64,000 nucleotides of DNA from Allobosea vaviloviae (GCF_001298265.1 NZ_LGSZ01000048.1:372001-436000), one strand, 5' to 3'. Positions 44,048 to 55,737 are shown, counted from the first letter of the stretch. Notes: generated by a model not told the origin, from the sequence alone. Numbers and translations: made by a program.

Positions 44048-46792
44048 TCACCCCAACCCCTTCAACCGATACAATGCCTCCAGCGCCTCGCGCGGCGTCA
44101 TCTCGTCGAGATCGAGCCCGTCGAGCGCCAGGCGCAGCGGGTCCTCGGCCGGCAAGGCGGGCGCCGGGGCGGCACGCCTTAGCGGCGCCGCAAACAGCGG
44201 CAGGTCGTCGACGAGCGAGGCCACGGGCTTCTCGCGCTCGGTCTTCTCCAGTTCGCTCAGGATCGAGCGGGCGCGCTCGACCACGGCAGGCGGCAAGCCG
44301 GCGAGCTTGGCGACCTGGATGCCGTAGGAGCGATCGGCTGCGCCGGGGACGACCTCGTGCAGGAAGATCACCTCGCCATTCCATTCGGTGACGCGCACGG
44401 TCGCGTTGGTCACGCGCTCCAGCCGGTCTCCGAGCGCGGTCAGCTCGTGATAATGCGTCGCGAACAAGCCCCTGCAGCGGTTGATCTCATGCAGATGCTC
44501 GATCGCGGCCCAGGCGATCGAGAGTCCGTCGAAGGTCGCGGTGCCGCGGCCGATCTCGTCGAGGATGACGAGCGCGCGCGGCCCGGCCTGGTTCAGGATC
44601 GCGGCGGTCTCGACCATCTCGACCATGAAGGTCGAGCGCCCGCGCGCGAGATCGTCGGCGGCGCCCACCCGCGAGAACAGCCGGTCGACGATGCCGATAT
44701 GGGCGCTCGCCGCCGGCACGAACGCGCCCATCTGTGCCAGCACCGCGATCAGCGCGTTCTGGCGCAGGAAGGTCGACTTACCCGCCATGTTGGGGCCGGT
44801 GATCAGGCAGATGCGCCCACCCTTACCCCCGGTGCCGGGCGGCGACAGCTCGGTGTCGTTGGCCACGAAGGGCTTGCCGTCCCGCTTCAGCGCCGTCTCG
44901 ACGACGGCATGGCGCGCAGCCTTGATGGTGAAGGCGGCGCTGTCGTCGATGACGGGCCGGTTCCAGCCTTCGCGACTGGCGAGTTCGGCCAGTCCTGCCG
45001 CGACGTCGATCTCGGCCAATGCCGCAGCCGCCTGCTTGATCGGCTCGGCGTGGCTGAGAACCGCCTCGGTCAGCCCCGCGAAGATGCCGAGTTCGAGCTT
45101 CAGCGCGCGGTCGGCGGCCGAGGCGATCTTTGCTTCCAGGCCGCCCAGCTCGACCGAGGAGAAGCGCATCGCGTCCGACATGGTCTGGCGATGCACGAAG
45201 GTCGCCCGCCACGGCTCCTTCAGGAAATCCTCGCCGGTCGCCTGCGGCACCTCGACGAAATAGCCGAGCATCGAATTGTGCTTGATCCGCAGCGTGCGGC
45301 AGCCGGTTTCGGCAGCGTAGCGCGCCTGCAATTGCGCGATGACCTTGCGCGAATCGACCTGCAGCAGCCGCAGCTCGTCGAGCGCTTCATCATGTCCTTC
45401 GCGCACGAAGCGGCCGTCGCGGCGGTTCAGGGGCAATTCCTCGGCGAGCGTGGCTTCGAGCCGCGCCGGCAGGTCGGGGTCGATCTGCGACAGGGCGCGC
45501 GACGCCTTGGCCAGTTCGGCCGGCAGGGCGACGCGGCCGAGCAGCATGCCGACGATGGCGCGCGCGGCGCTCAAGCCCGAACCCAGCGCGGCGAGATCGC
45601 GCGGCCCGCCGCGGTCGAGCGAGAGCCGCGCCAGCGCACGCGCGATGTCGGGCACCTTGGCGAGCGCCACCTGCAGGTCCTCGCGCAGGGCGCCGTCCGC
45701 GACCAGCGCCTCGACGGCATCATGGCGCTGCGAGATGGCCGCGGGATCGGTCAGCGGTCCGGCCAGTCGCTCGGCCAGCAGACGTGCGCCGCCCGGCGTC
45801 ACGGTGCGGTCGATCGCCGCGAGCAGGCTGCCGCCGCGCTCGCCCGACAACGTCCGCGTCAGTTCGAGATTGGCGCGGGTCGCCGCGTCGATCAGCATCG
45901 TGTCAGAGCCGGTATCGCGCACCGGCGGCGACAGCGGCGGCCTTGCGCCGAACTGCGTGCGTTCGACATAGGCCAGCGCCGCGCCGGCCGCCGCGACCTC
46001 TGCCCGGCTGAAGCTGCCGAAAGCGTCGAGCGTGGCGACGCCGAAGAACTCCTTCAGCCGGCGCTCGGCCGAGGCCGCGTCGAGCCCTTCACGCGCCAAC
46101 GGCGTCACAGGGACCCCGATCTCGCGCCAGAACCCCTTCATCTCAGGATCGTCATGGATCGCGTCGGGACAGACGATCTCGCGCGGTTCGAGGCGGGCGA
46201 ATTCGATCGCGAGCCTGTCCCGGGGCGCCTCCATCACGCTGAAGCGGCCGGTCGAGATGTCGATGGCTGCGATGCCGTAGAGCGCGCTGGCATCGCCGAG
46301 CTTGCGCCTGGACACCGCCACGAGCAGGCTGGCGCGCCCGGGTTCGAGCAATCGCTCCTCGGTGATCGTGCCAGGCGTGACGAGCCGCACGACGTCGCGC
46401 CGGACCACGGATTTCGGGCCGCGCTTCCTGGCCTCGGAGGGATCCTCGATCTGCTCGCAGACCGCGACGCGGTGTCCAGCCGCGATCAGCCGCTGCAGAT
46501 AGTCGTCTGCGCGGTCGACCGGCACTCCGCACATCGGAATGTCGTCGCCCTGGTGCTTGCCGCGCTTGGTCAGCACGATGCCGAGCGTGCGCGAGGCAAC
46601 CTCGGCATCGGTGAAGAACAGCTCGTAGAAATCGCCCATCCGGTAGAACAGCAGGCAATCGGGATTGGCGGCTTTGATCTCGACATACTGCGCCATCATC
46701 GGCGTGACGCGGCTGGTGTCCTCCCTCGCTGCCGCAGGAGCGGCGGCGGACATGTCGGGCCGGTCGTGGAGAGCTGGATTGACGCTGTGCAT
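44048..46792 (-). CDS. mutS: DNA mismatch repair protein MutS
   Basis: 914-residue mismatch recognition ATPase. The N-terminal mismatch-binding motif [12 protein letters not shown] (Phe-x-Glu) is near residue 50, followed by connector, lever and clamp domains. The ATPase domain has Walker [16 protein letters not shown] (about 670), Walker [18 protein letters not shown] and the ATHYHEL signature. It ends with a helical tail ([24 protein letters not shown]) used for dimer/tetramer formation. The first 20 residues vary, so an alternative start at MSAAAPAAA (residue 14) is possible. It converges on parE, with 20 bases between. Confidence 0.97.
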   Translation of the reverse strand: MHSVNPALHDRPDMSAAAPAAAREDTSRVTPMMAQYVEIKAANPDCLLFYRMGDFYELFFTDAEVASRTLGIVLTKRGKHQGDDIPMCGVPVDRADDYLQRLIAAGHRVAVCEQIEDPSEARKRGPKSVVRRDVVRLVTPGTITEERLLEPGRASLLVAVSRRKLGDASALYGIAAIDISTGRFSVMEAPRDRLAIEFARLEPREIVCPDAIHDDPEMKGFWREIGVPVTPLAREGLDAASAERRLKEFFGVATLDAFGSFSRAEVAAAGAALAYVERTQFGARPPLSPPVRDTGSDTMLIDAATRANLELTRTLSGERGGSLLAAIDRTVTPGGARLLAERLAGPLTDPAAISQRHDAVEALVADGALREDLQVALAKVPDIARALARLSLDRGGPRDLAALGSGLSAARAIVGMLLGRVALPAELAKASRALSQIDPDLPARLEATLAEELPLNRRDGRFVREGHDEALDELRLLQVDSRKVIAQLQARYAAETGCRTLRIKHNSMLGYFVEVPQATGEDFLKEPWRATFVHRQTMSDAMRFSSVELGGLEAKIASAADRALKLELGIFAGLTEAVLSHAEPIKQAAAALAEIDVAAGLAELASREGWNRPVIDDSAAFTIKAARHAVVETALKRDGKPFVANDTELSPPGTGGKGGRICLITGPNMAGKSTFLRQNALIAVLAQMGAFVPAASAHIGIVDRLFSRVGAADDLARGRSTFMVEMVETAAILNQAGPRALVILDEIGRGTATFDGLSIAWAAIEHLHEINRCRGLFATHYHELTALGDRLERVTNATVRVTEWNGEVIFLHEVVPGAADRSYGIQVAKLAGLPPAVVERARSILSELEKTEREKPVASLVDDLPLFAAPLRRAAPAPALPAEDPLRLALDGLDLDEMTPREALEALYRLKGLG

Positions 46793-46980
46793 GGTCCCCC
46801 GAGGCTAGCGGTTCGGCCTTGCCTTGGAAACCGCGCCGCCTGCTCAACCCGCTTCCGACATCGATTTCGATGTGGACCCGCGCGATTGCGGCGAGCGGCC
46901 CAGCGAGCTTTATCATTCGTTAGCGGCAGACGCGTAGAGAGGACGGGTTTAAATCCTCAGCGGCACCGGGCACGTCCAAA

Positions 46981-48816
46981 ATGCTATTGGAATTGACCAG
47001 AGGTCTTGGTTACCTGCTCGTCGCCGCAGTCCTTGTGCCGTTCGCGACGCAGCGGCTGGGCGGGGATCACCGCCTGCGGCAGGTCGTCGTCGGGGTCATC
47101 TTCGCGGCCGGCGGCTGCGCCAGCATGCTCGACCCGATCGTCATCGAACCCGGCCTCCTGCTCGATTTCCGCAACATCGTCGCGGTCCTGGCGGGGCCGC
47201 TCGGTGGGCCGATTTCTGCCGTCATCACCATGGTCGCCCTCAGCGCCTTGCGGCTGCATCTCGGCGGCGCCGCGGCGATGGCGGGCATCGTGGGCATCCT
47301 GTTCTGCTCCGTCGTCGGTCTCGCCTATGCGATCTGGCTTCGGCGCAACGGGCGCGGCGTTTCCGTGGTCGGCCTGATCGGCCTCAGCCTCGTCGCAGCC
47401 TGGACGCCTGTCGCACTCATCCTTGCACTGGTGCCGTTTCCTCGCGCCGGGCCGCTGCTCATGGCATTGTCGGGGCCCGGGACGACGCTCGTCAACGTCC
47501 TGGGCGCCTTTCTGGTCGGCTTCGTCATCCGGAGCGACCAACAGCGCATCGAGGCCCTGCTGCGCCTCGAAGCCTGCACCGCCAACATGCCCGGCGTCCT
47601 CTACCAGAAGATTCTGAGACCGGACGGCACGATCCAGCACAAGCTCGCCAACTCCAAGATCGAGCAGTTTCTCGATGTGACGCGCGCGGAGGTCGAACGA
47701 GACCCCGAGAGCTGGCTGCGATGGCTGCTGCCCGAGGACCGGGAATTCCTGGAGAAGGCCAATGCACAGGCGGCAGCCGAAAGAAGCCTCAAGCCATGGC
47801 GCTTCGAGGGGCGCCATCGCAAGGACGACGGATCGATCATCTGGTTGAGGACCGACGCCGCGCCGCGACGCCTGGCGGATGGTTCGATCTGCTGGGACGG
47901 AATCATGACGGATGTCACCGCCGAGCGCACGCTTGAGGAAAGGCGGGAGGAATTCGACGAGAGGCGCAAGGCGGCCCTCGAGGGGCTTGCCCTTCGCCTC
48001 GAGGTCACCGTCGGTCAGGCGCTCCAAGAGGTGGCCTCATCGGTTCACAGCATGCATCAGACGGCCACCGAGATGGCCGGCAGCGCCAGCAACACGGCCT
48101 TGCGCGCCGGTGAGGTCACCCGCGAGGCGGAGGCCGCCTCACAGCGCGTCGGCAGCGTGGCAGTCGCGGCCGAGGAGATCGAGGCCTCGATCCGCGAACT
48201 GACGCGCCAAACCGCACATGCCGACCAGACCGTGCGTGATGCGGCAAGCTATGTCCGCTCGACCCATAGGGACGTCGCCGGACTCGGTGCGGCCGCGGAC
48301 AAGGTCAGCTCCGTCCTCGATTTCATCGAGGACATCGCATCGCGCACCAACCTCCTGGCACTCAACGCGACGATCGAGGCAGCGCGCGCCGGAGCTGCGG
48401 GGCGCGGCTTCGCGGTCGTGGCAGGCGAGGTCAAGAACCTGGCCGAGCAGACACAGAAGGCGACCCGTGACATCGCGGCGACACTGGAGGACATCCGGCG
48501 CGCGGCGGCCGCGGCGTCCGATGCCGTCGCCCATATCGAGGGGACGATGACGACGATCGAGAAGACCTCGGGCGCCATCGCCGATGTCGTCAGCCGCCAG
48601 GCCGACATTGCGACGACGATCACGACCGACGCCCAGGCGGTCGCTGGCAGCACCACCGCCGTGACGGCCAGCGTCGGCTCGGTCAGCAACGAGGCCTCGG
48701 TGACCGGCGATGCTGCCCAGCGTGTCCTCGACATCGTCCGCAAGGTCGACGAGCAGACCGCCGCGCTTGATCGCTATGTGGGCGAGTTCGTCGGCGACGT
48801 CAGAAAGCGCCTCTAG
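46981..48816 (+). CDS. Methyl-accepting chemotaxis protein with LytS-type membrane sensor and PAS domain
   Basis: 611-residue chemoreceptor of unusual build. Residues ~1-180 form a 5-6 helix membrane domain resembling 5TM-5TMR_LYT ([20 protein letters not shown] and [12 protein letters not shown]). Residues ~190-315 are a PAS domain with PAC-like end ([18 protein letters not shown]). From ~340 comes an MCP signalling domain with the hairpin-tip sequence [21 protein letters not shown]. There is no periplasmic ligand domain and no HAMP, and no C-terminal CheR pentapeptide. It is followed in tandem by a close paralogue. The ligand may be a small molecule sensed in the membrane. Confidence 0.88.
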   Translation: MLLELTRGLGYLLVAAVLVPFATQRLGGDHRLRQVVVGVIFAAGGCASMLDPIVIEPGLLLDFRNIVAVLAGPLGGPISAVITMVALSALRLHLGGAAAMAGIVGILFCSVVGLAYAIWLRRNGRGVSVVGLIGLSLVAAWTPVALILALVPFPRAGPLLMALSGPGTTLVNVLGAFLVGFVIRSDQQRIEALLRLEACTANMPGVLYQKILRPDGTIQHKLANSKIEQFLDVTRAEVERDPESWLRWLLPEDREFLEKANAQAAAERSLKPWRFEGRHRKDDGSIIWLRTDAAPRRLADGSICWDGIMTDVTAERTLEERREEFDERRKAALEGLALRLEVTVGQALQEVASSVHSMHQTATEMAGSASNTALRAGEVTREAEAASQRVGSVAVAAEEIEASIRELTRQTAHADQTVRDAASYVRSTHRDVAGLGAAADKVSSVLDFIEDIASRTNLLALNATIEAARAGAAGRGFAVVAGEVKNLAEQTQKATRDIAATLEDIRRAAAAASDAVAHIEGTMTTIEKTSGAIADVVSRQADIATTITTDAQAVAGSTTAVTASVGSVSNEASVTGDAAQRVLDIVRKVDEQTAALDRYVGEFVGDVRKRL

Positions 48817-48921
48817 CTGGAGCCTGCTGCGGCGTCTCGAAGCCACCGCGTCAGCATGCGCTAGACGCATTTCTCTCGGACCAGACCGGCAGCGTTAGCA
48901 AGACATTCAGCAATCGTCGTG

Positions 48922-50787
48922 ATGGTTATCGGGTCGTTCGTTGAAGCGGTCCAGATGTTGTTGCTCGTCAGCCTGATCGAGAACCTGTCATTCATCCTGC
49001 TGGCCGCGCTTGCCGTGACGGCAGTGACGCCGCTTCTGGAGCGCTATCCGCTCGCGCGGCAGCTGCTCATTGGCCTGGTGCTCGCCGCAGCAGGCCTGCT
49101 CAGCATGATTAACCCCTTCACGCTGCAGCCCGGCGTCGCCATCAGCTCGCGCAATGTCGCGGCGCTGCTCGCGGGGCCGTTCGGCGGACCACTGGCAACG
49201 GTCATCGTCGCTGCTACGTTGGGTCTCTACCGCTTTTCGGGCGGTGGCGACGGCATGATGATGGGCATCGCCGGCATCGGCCTCAGCGCTGTGGCAGGTC
49301 TGGCGATACGCTGGCGAATCCACGGCCGTGACCGTCCGTTCGCCAGGCAGGATATCGGATGGCTGGCTCTGGCGTCCGGCGCCGTGCTGTTGCCGCCGCT
49401 CCTGTTGCTGCCCAGACCCGAACTCATATGGCAAGTGGTTGCCGAGGCGCTCCTTCCCACGTTTGCCGTCAATACGCTCGGTTCGGTGCTGGCGGCGCTG
49501 CTCATGGTGGTCGATGCGGAGCGCCGCGAGACGAGCTACCGATTCAAGGCCATGGCCGAGCGCGTGCCGGGAACCCTCTATCAGCGCATTCTTCGACCGG
49601 ACGGAACTGTCAGCTACCGTTTCGCGTCGTTCAAAATGGGCGATCTGCTCGGCCTAAAACAAGAGGATGTCGAGCGTGATGCCCGCGTCTGGATCGAGAA
49701 GATGATTCCAGAAGACCGGGCCCGGTTCGAACAGGCGTGCAAGACGGGCTTCGACCAGGACGACAACTGGCGCCTGAAGATACGCTATCACGGCAAGGAC
49801 GGTGCGATCGTGGCCATGCGCAGCGAGGCGACCATGCGTCGCCTGAATGACGGCACGATGATCTGGGACGGCATCCTGTTCGACGCAACCGATGAAAGGA
49901 CGCTGGAAACACGCCGCGCCGAGATCGAACAGGCGCGCCGGAGTCAGCTCGACGAGCTCGCGGGGCAACTCGAGGTCACGGTCGGCAAGGCGCTTCAGGA
50001 TGTCGGCCGATCGGTCCGCAGCATGCATGAAGCCGCGAGCGCCATGGCCCAGAGCGCCGACAACACCACGAAACGCGCCATCGCGGCGACGCGCGAGGCC
50101 GAGAGCGCCTCGAGCCGCATCGGCAGCGTCGCGGTCGCCGCCGAGGAGATCGAATCCTCCATCCGCGAACTCACACGACAGACCGAGCATGCGGACCAGG
50201 CGGCCCACAAGGCCGCGAGCTATGTCAGGGACACGCAACGCGACGTCGCGGGGATGACCACGGCTGCCGACAAGGCGAGCGCGGTCCTGGACTTCATCGA
50301 GGACATTGCCGCACGCACCAATCTGCTGGCGCTCAACGCCACGATCGAGGCGGCGCGCGCCGGTGCGGCCGGGCGGGGCTTTGCCGTCGTCGCAGGCGAG
50401 GTGAAGAATCTGGCCGAGCAGACACAGAAGGCCACGCGCGACATCGCCGCGACGCTCCAGGATATTCGCGGCGCTGCGGCGACGGCATCGGGCGCCGTGG
50501 CGTTCATGGACAAGACCATGAGCGACCTCGAGCAGACATCCGGCGTCCTGGCGCGGGTCGTGAGCCGGCAGGCAGACATCGTGTCCTCCATCGCGTCCGA
50601 CGCACAGGCCGTCGCCGGCAGCGCCGTCGTCGTCACCAGCAATGTCGGCTCCGTCGGCGACGAGGCTCGTGTGACGGGCGAGGCGGCGCTGCTGGTCGTC
50701 GATGCGGCGCGCACGGTCGAGGAGCAGACCAGCGCGCTCGACCAGTATGTCGGCGACTTCGTGGCGAGCGTCCGCCGGCGTCTTTAA
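48922..50787 (+). CDS. Methyl-accepting chemotaxis protein, tandem paralogue with LytS-type sensor and PAS domain
   Basis: Close paralogue of the upstream receptor with the same order: 5TM-5TMR_LYT-like membrane domain ([34 protein letters not shown]), PAS ([38 protein letters not shown]), and MCP domain ([20 protein letters not shown]). Signal domains are near-identical while the membrane parts differ strongly, implying a changed ligand. The start is unsure: GTG at 48919, this ATG, or ATG 48955, which best matches the N-terminus of the paralogue (MLLLV against MLLEL). No CheA/CheW gene is in the window. Confidence 0.87.
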   Translation: MVIGSFVEAVQMLLLVSLIENLSFILLAALAVTAVTPLLERYPLARQLLIGLVLAAAGLLSMINPFTLQPGVAISSRNVAALLAGPFGGPLATVIVAATLGLYRFSGGGDGMMMGIAGIGLSAVAGLAIRWRIHGRDRPFARQDIGWLALASGAVLLPPLLLLPRPELIWQVVAEALLPTFAVNTLGSVLAALLMVVDAERRETSYRFKAMAERVPGTLYQRILRPDGTVSYRFASFKMGDLLGLKQEDVERDARVWIEKMIPEDRARFEQACKTGFDQDDNWRLKIRYHGKDGAIVAMRSEATMRRLNDGTMIWDGILFDATDERTLETRRAEIEQARRSQLDELAGQLEVTVGKALQDVGRSVRSMHEAASAMAQSADNTTKRAIAATREAESASSRIGSVAVAAEEIESSIRELTRQTEHADQAAHKAASYVRDTQRDVAGMTTAADKASAVLDFIEDIAARTNLLALNATIEAARAGAAGRGFAVVAGEVKNLAEQTQKATRDIAATLQDIRGAAATASGAVAFMDKTMSDLEQTSGVLARVVSRQADIVSSIASDAQAVAGSAVVVTSNVGSVGDEARVTGEAALLVVDAARTVEEQTSALDQYVGDFVASVRRRL

Positions 50788-50924
50788 GACCGGCCGGGCC
50801 TGGATCGCGGCGGCCATCTCCGACCCATCGGCATGAGCGTTCCCCGCCAGCGCGGCTTGTGGCCGCGCGGGCGCTTGCCTATGGTCCGCCTCCCCAAGGA
50901 AACGCTCACAAAAAGAACAATGCC

Positions 50925-53210
50925 ATGACCGAGAAGACGCCGATCAAGCGCGCGCGCCCGACTTTCACAGACCAGGAAGCGCTGCTGTTCCATTCGGACG
51001 GACGTCCCGGCAAGCTCGAGATCGTCGCGACGGTGCCGATGGCGACGCAGCGCGATCTGTCGCTGGCCTATTCGCCGGGCGTCGCGGTCCCCGTGCTGGC
51101 GATCGCCGAGGATCCGACCAAGGCCTACGATTATACGGCGCGCGCCAACCTCGTCGCCGTCATCACCAACGGCACCGCGATCCTGGGCCTCGGCAATCTC
51201 GGCGCGCTGGCCTCCAAGCCGGTGATGGAAGGCAAGGCCGTCCTGTTCAAGCGCTTCGCCGACGTCGATTCGATCGATCTCGAGATCGACACCGAGGATG
51301 CCGACAAGTTCATCGAGGCTGTGCGCTATCTCGGCCCGTCCTTCGGCGGCATCAATCTCGAGGACATCAAGGCGCCCGAATGCTTCATCATCGAGCAGCG
51401 CCTGCGCGAGCTGATGGACATCCCCGTCTTCCATGACGACCAGCACGGCACGGCCATCATCGCCGCCGCCGGCCTGATCAATGCGCTCGATCTCACCGGA
51501 CGCGACATCAAGTCGACCCGCCTCGTCATCAACGGTGCCGGCGCGGCGTCCATCGCCTGCACCGAACTGCTCAAGGCGATGGGCTTCAAGCCCGACAACG
51601 TCATCCTCTGCGACACCAAGGGCGTGATCTATCAGGGTCGCACCGAGGGCATGAACCAGTGGAAGTCGGGCCACGCCGCCGTCACCGACCGGCGCACTCT
51701 CGCCCAGGCGCTCGACGGGGCGGACGCCTTCTTCGGCCTTTCCCAGAAGGGCGCCGTGACGCCCGAAATGGTCGCCTCCATGGCCCCGAACCCCATCATC
51801 TTCGCGATGGCCAACCCCGATCCGGAAATCACGCCGGAAGAGGTCGCCTCCGTGCGCGACGACGCCATCATGGCGACAGGCCGCTCGGACTATCCCAACC
51901 AGGTCAACAATGTGCTGGGCTTCCCCTTCATCTTCCGGGGAGCGCTCGATGTCCGCGCCACCACGATCAACATGGAAATGAAGATCGCCGCCGCCGAGGC
52001 GCTGGCCATGCTGGCCCGCGAGGACGTGCCCGACGAGGTGGCTGCCGCCTATCAGGGCTCGCGCCCGCGCTACGGCCGCGAATACATCATCCCGGTGCCG
52101 TTCGATCCGCGGCTGATCCATGTCGTGCCGATGGCCGTCGCCAAGGCAGCGATGGAAACCGGCGTGGCGGGCAAACCGATCGTCGATACCGCCGCCTACA
52201 AGGCGCAGCTTTCGGCACGGCGCGACCCGATCGCAGGCACGCTTAACCGGATCTTCGAGCGCGTCCGGCGCTACCCCAAGCGCGTCGTCTTCGCAGAGGG
52301 CGAGGAGGAGCAGGTCATCCGCGCGGCGGTGTCCTTCGTCAACCAGGGGCTCGGCCACGCCATCCTCGTCGGGCGCGAGGAGCGGGTCCACGAGACCGCG
52401 ACCTTCCTCGGCGTCGATCTCGAGGCCAAGGGCATCTCGGTTCAGAACGCGCGCCTGTCGAAGCGCAACGCGGCCTATGCGCAGTATCTCTACGAGCGGC
52501 TGCAGCGCCACGGCTACCTCTTCCGCGACTGCCAGCGCCTGATCAACCAGGACCGCAACCATTTCGCCGCCGCGATGGTGGCGCTCGGGGATGCCGACGC
52601 TCTCGTCACCGGCGTTACCCGCAACTATTCGATTGCGCTGGAGGAGGTCCGCCGCGTCATCGACGACCGCCCGGGCCATCGGCTGATCGGCGTCTCCATC
52701 GTGCTCTCGCGCGAGCGCACCGTTCTCGTCGCCGACACCGCGATCACCGAGATGCCCACGGCGCAGCAACTCTCCGAGATCGCGATCGAGGCGGCCGGCG
52801 TGGCGCGCCGGCTCGGCTACGAGCCGAAGGTCGCGATGCTGGCGTTCTCGACCTTCGGCCATCCGGCCGGAGAGCGTTCCGAGAAGGTGCGCGAGGCGGT
52901 CAAGCTGCTCGACGGCCAGCGCGTCGATTTCGAGTATGACGGCGAGATGGCCGCCGACGTCGCGCTCAACCGCGATCTGATGGCACAGTATCCGTTCTGC
53001 CGCCTGAGCGGCCCGGCCAATGTGCTGGTCATGCCGGCGTTCCACTCGGCCTCGATCTCGACCAAGATGCTCCAGGAACTCGGCGGAGCGACGGTGATCG
53101 GTCCGCTGATCGTTGGCCTCGACAAGCCGGTCCAGATCGTGCCGCTCGGCGCGAAGGATTCCGACATCGTGAACATGGCGGCGCTGGCAGCGTTCAATAT
53201 CGGCGGGTGA
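50925..53210 (+). CDS. NADP-dependent malic enzyme with phosphotransacetylase-like domain
   Basis: 761-residue two-domain enzyme typical of rhizobial Dme/Tme. The N-terminal malic enzyme domain (1-430) decarboxylates malate to pyruvate, with [11 protein letters not shown] (catalytic Tyr), [19 protein letters not shown] (catalytic Lys region in [15 protein letters not shown]), EDIKAPECF (metal site) and the Rossmann [11 protein letters not shown]. The C-terminal half (about 440-755) resembles phosphate acetyltransferase but in this family lacks that activity and is thought to be regulatory. NAD or NADP preference cannot be decided by eye. Confidence 0.93.
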   Translation: MTEKTPIKRARPTFTDQEALLFHSDGRPGKLEIVATVPMATQRDLSLAYSPGVAVPVLAIAEDPTKAYDYTARANLVAVITNGTAILGLGNLGALASKPVMEGKAVLFKRFADVDSIDLEIDTEDADKFIEAVRYLGPSFGGINLEDIKAPECFIIEQRLRELMDIPVFHDDQHGTAIIAAAGLINALDLTGRDIKSTRLVINGAGAASIACTELLKAMGFKPDNVILCDTKGVIYQGRTEGMNQWKSGHAAVTDRRTLAQALDGADAFFGLSQKGAVTPEMVASMAPNPIIFAMANPDPEITPEEVASVRDDAIMATGRSDYPNQVNNVLGFPFIFRGALDVRATTINMEMKIAAAEALAMLAREDVPDEVAAAYQGSRPRYGREYIIPVPFDPRLIHVVPMAVAKAAMETGVAGKPIVDTAAYKAQLSARRDPIAGTLNRIFERVRRYPKRVVFAEGEEEQVIRAAVSFVNQGLGHAILVGREERVHETATFLGVDLEAKGISVQNARLSKRNAAYAQYLYERLQRHGYLFRDCQRLINQDRNHFAAAMVALGDADALVTGVTRNYSIALEEVRRVIDDRPGHRLIGVSIVLSRERTVLVADTAITEMPTAQQLSEIAIEAAGVARRLGYEPKVAMLAFSTFGHPAGERSEKVREAVKLLDGQRVDFEYDGEMAADVALNRDLMAQYPFCRLSGPANVLVMPAFHSASISTKMLQELGGATVIGPLIVGLDKPVQIVPLGAKDSDIVNMAALAAFNIGG

Positions 53211-53318
53211 AGTAGCCGGGCCGATCGACGAGGCCACGATCCCGTTCATTTTGAGTTCATTCTGAACCGTTCAGCCTTAACAAGCCGGAAGCCGGCCGGC
53301 GGGGGACGAACGAAGGTC

Positions 53319-55133
53319 GTGACGGCGCGTAGCGAGACGCCAGGCGCAATGATGGCTGTGCCGGGAGACCGGCAGGTCGCTTTGCGATTCGCGAGGCTGA
53401 CCGCCGGTTTCTGGGGTGGGCCAGGTGGCGGCCGTTCCTGGTTCTGGACCTTGGCCCTGGCAACCGGGATCATCCTCTCGGTCTTCGCCAACGTCACCAT
53501 CAACCGCTGGAACGGCTGGTTCTTCGACGCGCTGGAGAAGAAGGACAGCGAGAGCGCGATGATCGCGATGGCGGTCTTCCCCGTGCTCGTACTGGTCGCG
53601 GCAGGGCTCGGCGTCGTCGTCCTGGTCTCGCGCGAGACCGTCCAGGTGCATTGGCGCCAATGGGTCACGGCCAGGCTGGCCGACGCCTGGGTCGGTCAGC
53701 GCCGCTTCTTCAGGCTCAGCCTCTCCGGCTACGAGCCCGCCAACCCCGAATACCGCATCGCCGACGATGTCCGCTGGGCGACCGAGCCGGTGGTCGATTT
53801 CGCCATCGGCCTGCTTTCGGCGGCGATCACCATCATCACCTTCATCGAGATTCTCTGGAAGATCGGCGGCGGGCTGACCTTGCAGAGCGGCGGCGCCGTC
53901 TTCGTCATCCCGGCCTATCTCGTGCTGGCCGCGATCGTCTATGCGATCCTGGTTTCGCTGCTCGTCACCGTCGTCGGCCGCCGCCTTCCGAGCCTGATCG
54001 CCGCCCGCAACGAGGGCGAGGCGCGCCTGCGCTTCTCGCTGATGCGCATCCGCGACCATGGCGAGACGATCGCGCTCGCCCGCACCGAGGCCGGTGAGCG
54101 CCGCGCCGTGGCGCAAACCTATGACAGCCTGGTCGGACGCTGGCTTGCGATGATCCGCCAGCGCGGCCGCCTGACCTGGATCACCAACGGCTCGGGCGCG
54201 CTGGTGCCGGTGGTGCCGCTCTTGCTGGCGGCGCCAAAATACCTGTCCGGCGAGATGTCGCTCGGCGGCGTCGTCCAGGTCGCGGCGGCCTTCGTCGCCG
54301 TGCAGAACGCCTTCAACTGGGTGCTCGACAACTTCATGCGCATCGCCGAATGGCTGGCGGCGGCGCGGCGCGTCAACGAGTTGGCAGATGCGCTCGAACG
54401 CGTCGATGACGAACCGCCGGAAGAGCATCTGACGGTGTCGCCAAGCCGCGACGGACTGCTCCATCTCGACGACGTCACCCTGATCGATCGCGACGGGCGC
54501 ACGCTCGCCGCCGATATATCCTGCAGCTTGCCACCCGGCGCGATGCTGCACGTCTCCGGCGAGCTCGGGCTGGGCAAGGCGGCGCTGGTCCAGGCGGTGG
54601 CGGGGCTGTGGCCCTGGGGGCGTGGCGCGATCCGGCTGCCGCCCGACGCTTTCGTGACGGCCGTGCCGCAGAAGCTGCATCTGAGCGAAGGCAGCCTGCG
54701 GGCGGTCCTGGATACCGGCAGGGCGGCGCCTGAGGAGCAGATCGAGGGCGCGCTGCGCCGCTATGGCCTTTCGGGCCTGACGCCGCTGCTCGACGAATAC
54801 CGCGACTGGGACAAGGAACTGGCGACCGGCGACCGCCAGCGCCTCGCGCTGGCCCGCGCCGAACTCGAGAAGCCGGACGTCGTGTTGCTCGACGAGGCGA
54901 CGAGCGCCCTGGACACCGATGCCGCGCTTGAACTTCTGGCTGAGCTGCGCGCCGCACGGCCCGACGCGATCATCGTCGCCTTCGGGCAGGGCGCCGGTTT
55001 TGCGGAAGCCGCGAGCCACCGCCTGCTGCTGAAGCGCGCCGGCGGCGTCGTGCGCATGGCGCCGCGCCATCCCGGGCTGGATCAGCCCGCCCTGCCCGCC
55101 ATCCTGCCCGCACAGATCGGGCCCGCCGAATGA
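53319..55133 (+). CDS. ABC half-transporter of the SbmA/BacA-ABCD type with degenerate ATPase site
   Basis: 604-residue fused permease-ATPase with ABC_membrane_2-like membrane domain: NRWNGWFFDALEKKD near residue 50 and the family motif NPEYRIADDVRWATE around 148-162. The ATPase domain begins near residue 385. Its catalytic motifs are eroded: Walker A reads GELGLGKAAL, with Ala where Ser/Thr must bind the phosphate; the signature is ATGDRQRLALARA instead of LSGGQ-like; the H-loop reads VAFGQGAG with no His. Walker [13 protein letters not shown] is intact. It may bind but hardly hydrolyse ATP. The GTG start is tentative; ATG at 53349 is an alternative. Confidence 0.83.
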   Translation: MTARSETPGAMMAVPGDRQVALRFARLTAGFWGGPGGGRSWFWTLALATGIILSVFANVTINRWNGWFFDALEKKDSESAMIAMAVFPVLVLVAAGLGVVVLVSRETVQVHWRQWVTARLADAWVGQRRFFRLSLSGYEPANPEYRIADDVRWATEPVVDFAIGLLSAAITIITFIEILWKIGGGLTLQSGGAVFVIPAYLVLAAIVYAILVSLLVTVVGRRLPSLIAARNEGEARLRFSLMRIRDHGETIALARTEAGERRAVAQTYDSLVGRWLAMIRQRGRLTWITNGSGALVPVVPLLLAAPKYLSGEMSLGGVVQVAAAFVAVQNAFNWVLDNFMRIAEWLAAARRVNELADALERVDDEPPEEHLTVSPSRDGLLHLDDVTLIDRDGRTLAADISCSLPPGAMLHVSGELGLGKAALVQAVAGLWPWGRGAIRLPPDAFVTAVPQKLHLSEGSLRAVLDTGRAAPEEQIEGALRRYGLSGLTPLLDEYRDWDKELATGDRQRLALARAELEKPDVVLLDEATSALDTDAALELLAELRAARPDAIIVAFGQGAGFAEAASHRLLLKRAGGVVRMAPRHPGLDQPALPAILPAQIGPAE

Positions 55134-55161
55134 TCATCCGTTATCCGAGGAGCCGACCATC

Positions 55162-55737
55162 ATGACCGCCGCGACGATGAACATCTGGGACGTCTATTGG
55201 GGGCTTCGCGTCGAGCAATGCCCCTGCGACGTGCATTTCGTCGAATGGCTGGAGGAGGAGCGGCTTTCGGGCAAGCGCATCTATCATTTCGGCACTGGCG
55301 GGCACCACTATGTCGGCATCCGCTGCGCCGAACCCGAATTGGACTGCACGGTGCTCGGCATCACCGCCTCGCCGAAGGAATACGACGCCTTCGTCAAGCT
55401 CGCCACCGGCAACCCGACGATCACCAAGACCTACAGCGCCTATTTCGGCGACATCTACACCAGCAACGCCAAGCTTCTGCCGCGCTTCGACATCGTGACG
55501 CTGTTCCACGCCTGCGAGTTCCGGACGGAAGCGAACGACGCCTATGGCGCGCTGACCGACCGAGAGGTGATCGACCTCTTCACGGCCCAGACCGACATCG
55601 GCGGCTATCTGCTGTTCTACACCGGCTCCTTCGCCTATGCGACGGCCGAGCCGATCATCGCCGACTGGGCCGCAGCCGCTGATGTCGACGAGGTCGCGAG
55701 CTTCAAGACGCTGCGGGTGTTCAGGAAGACGGGCTGA
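55162..55737 (+). CDS. Conserved protein with methyltransferase-like fold, function unknown
   Basis: 191-residue cytosolic protein. KRIYHFGTGGHHYVGI resembles SAM-binding motif I, with a following acidic residue in PELDCTVLGITAS and a RFDIVTLFHACEF stretch like motif IV, so a class I SAM-dependent methyltransferase fold is likely. The usual glycine pattern is loose and the motif contains two His, so activity is doubtful. It follows the ABC half-transporter by 28 bases and might be co-transcribed with it. Confidence 0.55.
   Translation: MTAATMNIWDVYWGLRVEQCPCDVHFVEWLEEERLSGKRIYHFGTGGHHYVGIRCAEPELDCTVLGITASPKEYDAFVKLATGNPTITKTYSAYFGDIYTSNAKLLPRFDIVTLFHACEFRTEANDAYGALTDREVIDLFTAQTDIGGYLLFYTGSFAYATAEPIIADWAAAADVDEVASFKTLRVFRKTG

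Noticed and set aside
46930..46980. A GACGGGTTTAAATCCTCAGCGGCACC stretch resembling the T-arm and 3-prime end of a tRNA just before the first chemoreceptor
   Set aside because: No acceptor stem partner, anticodon arm or D-arm can be found upstream, and the end lacks a proper CCA-adjacent discriminator layout.
44357..46996. Very long open frame (879 codons) on the plus strand
   Set aside because: It is antisense to the complete, clearly identified mutS; GC-rich codon use keeps the opposite frame open and the product is Arg/His/Asp-rich with no domain.
50784..53249. 821-codon open frame on the minus strand
   Set aside because: Lies fully opposite the malic enzyme gene; composition typical of a GC shadow frame.
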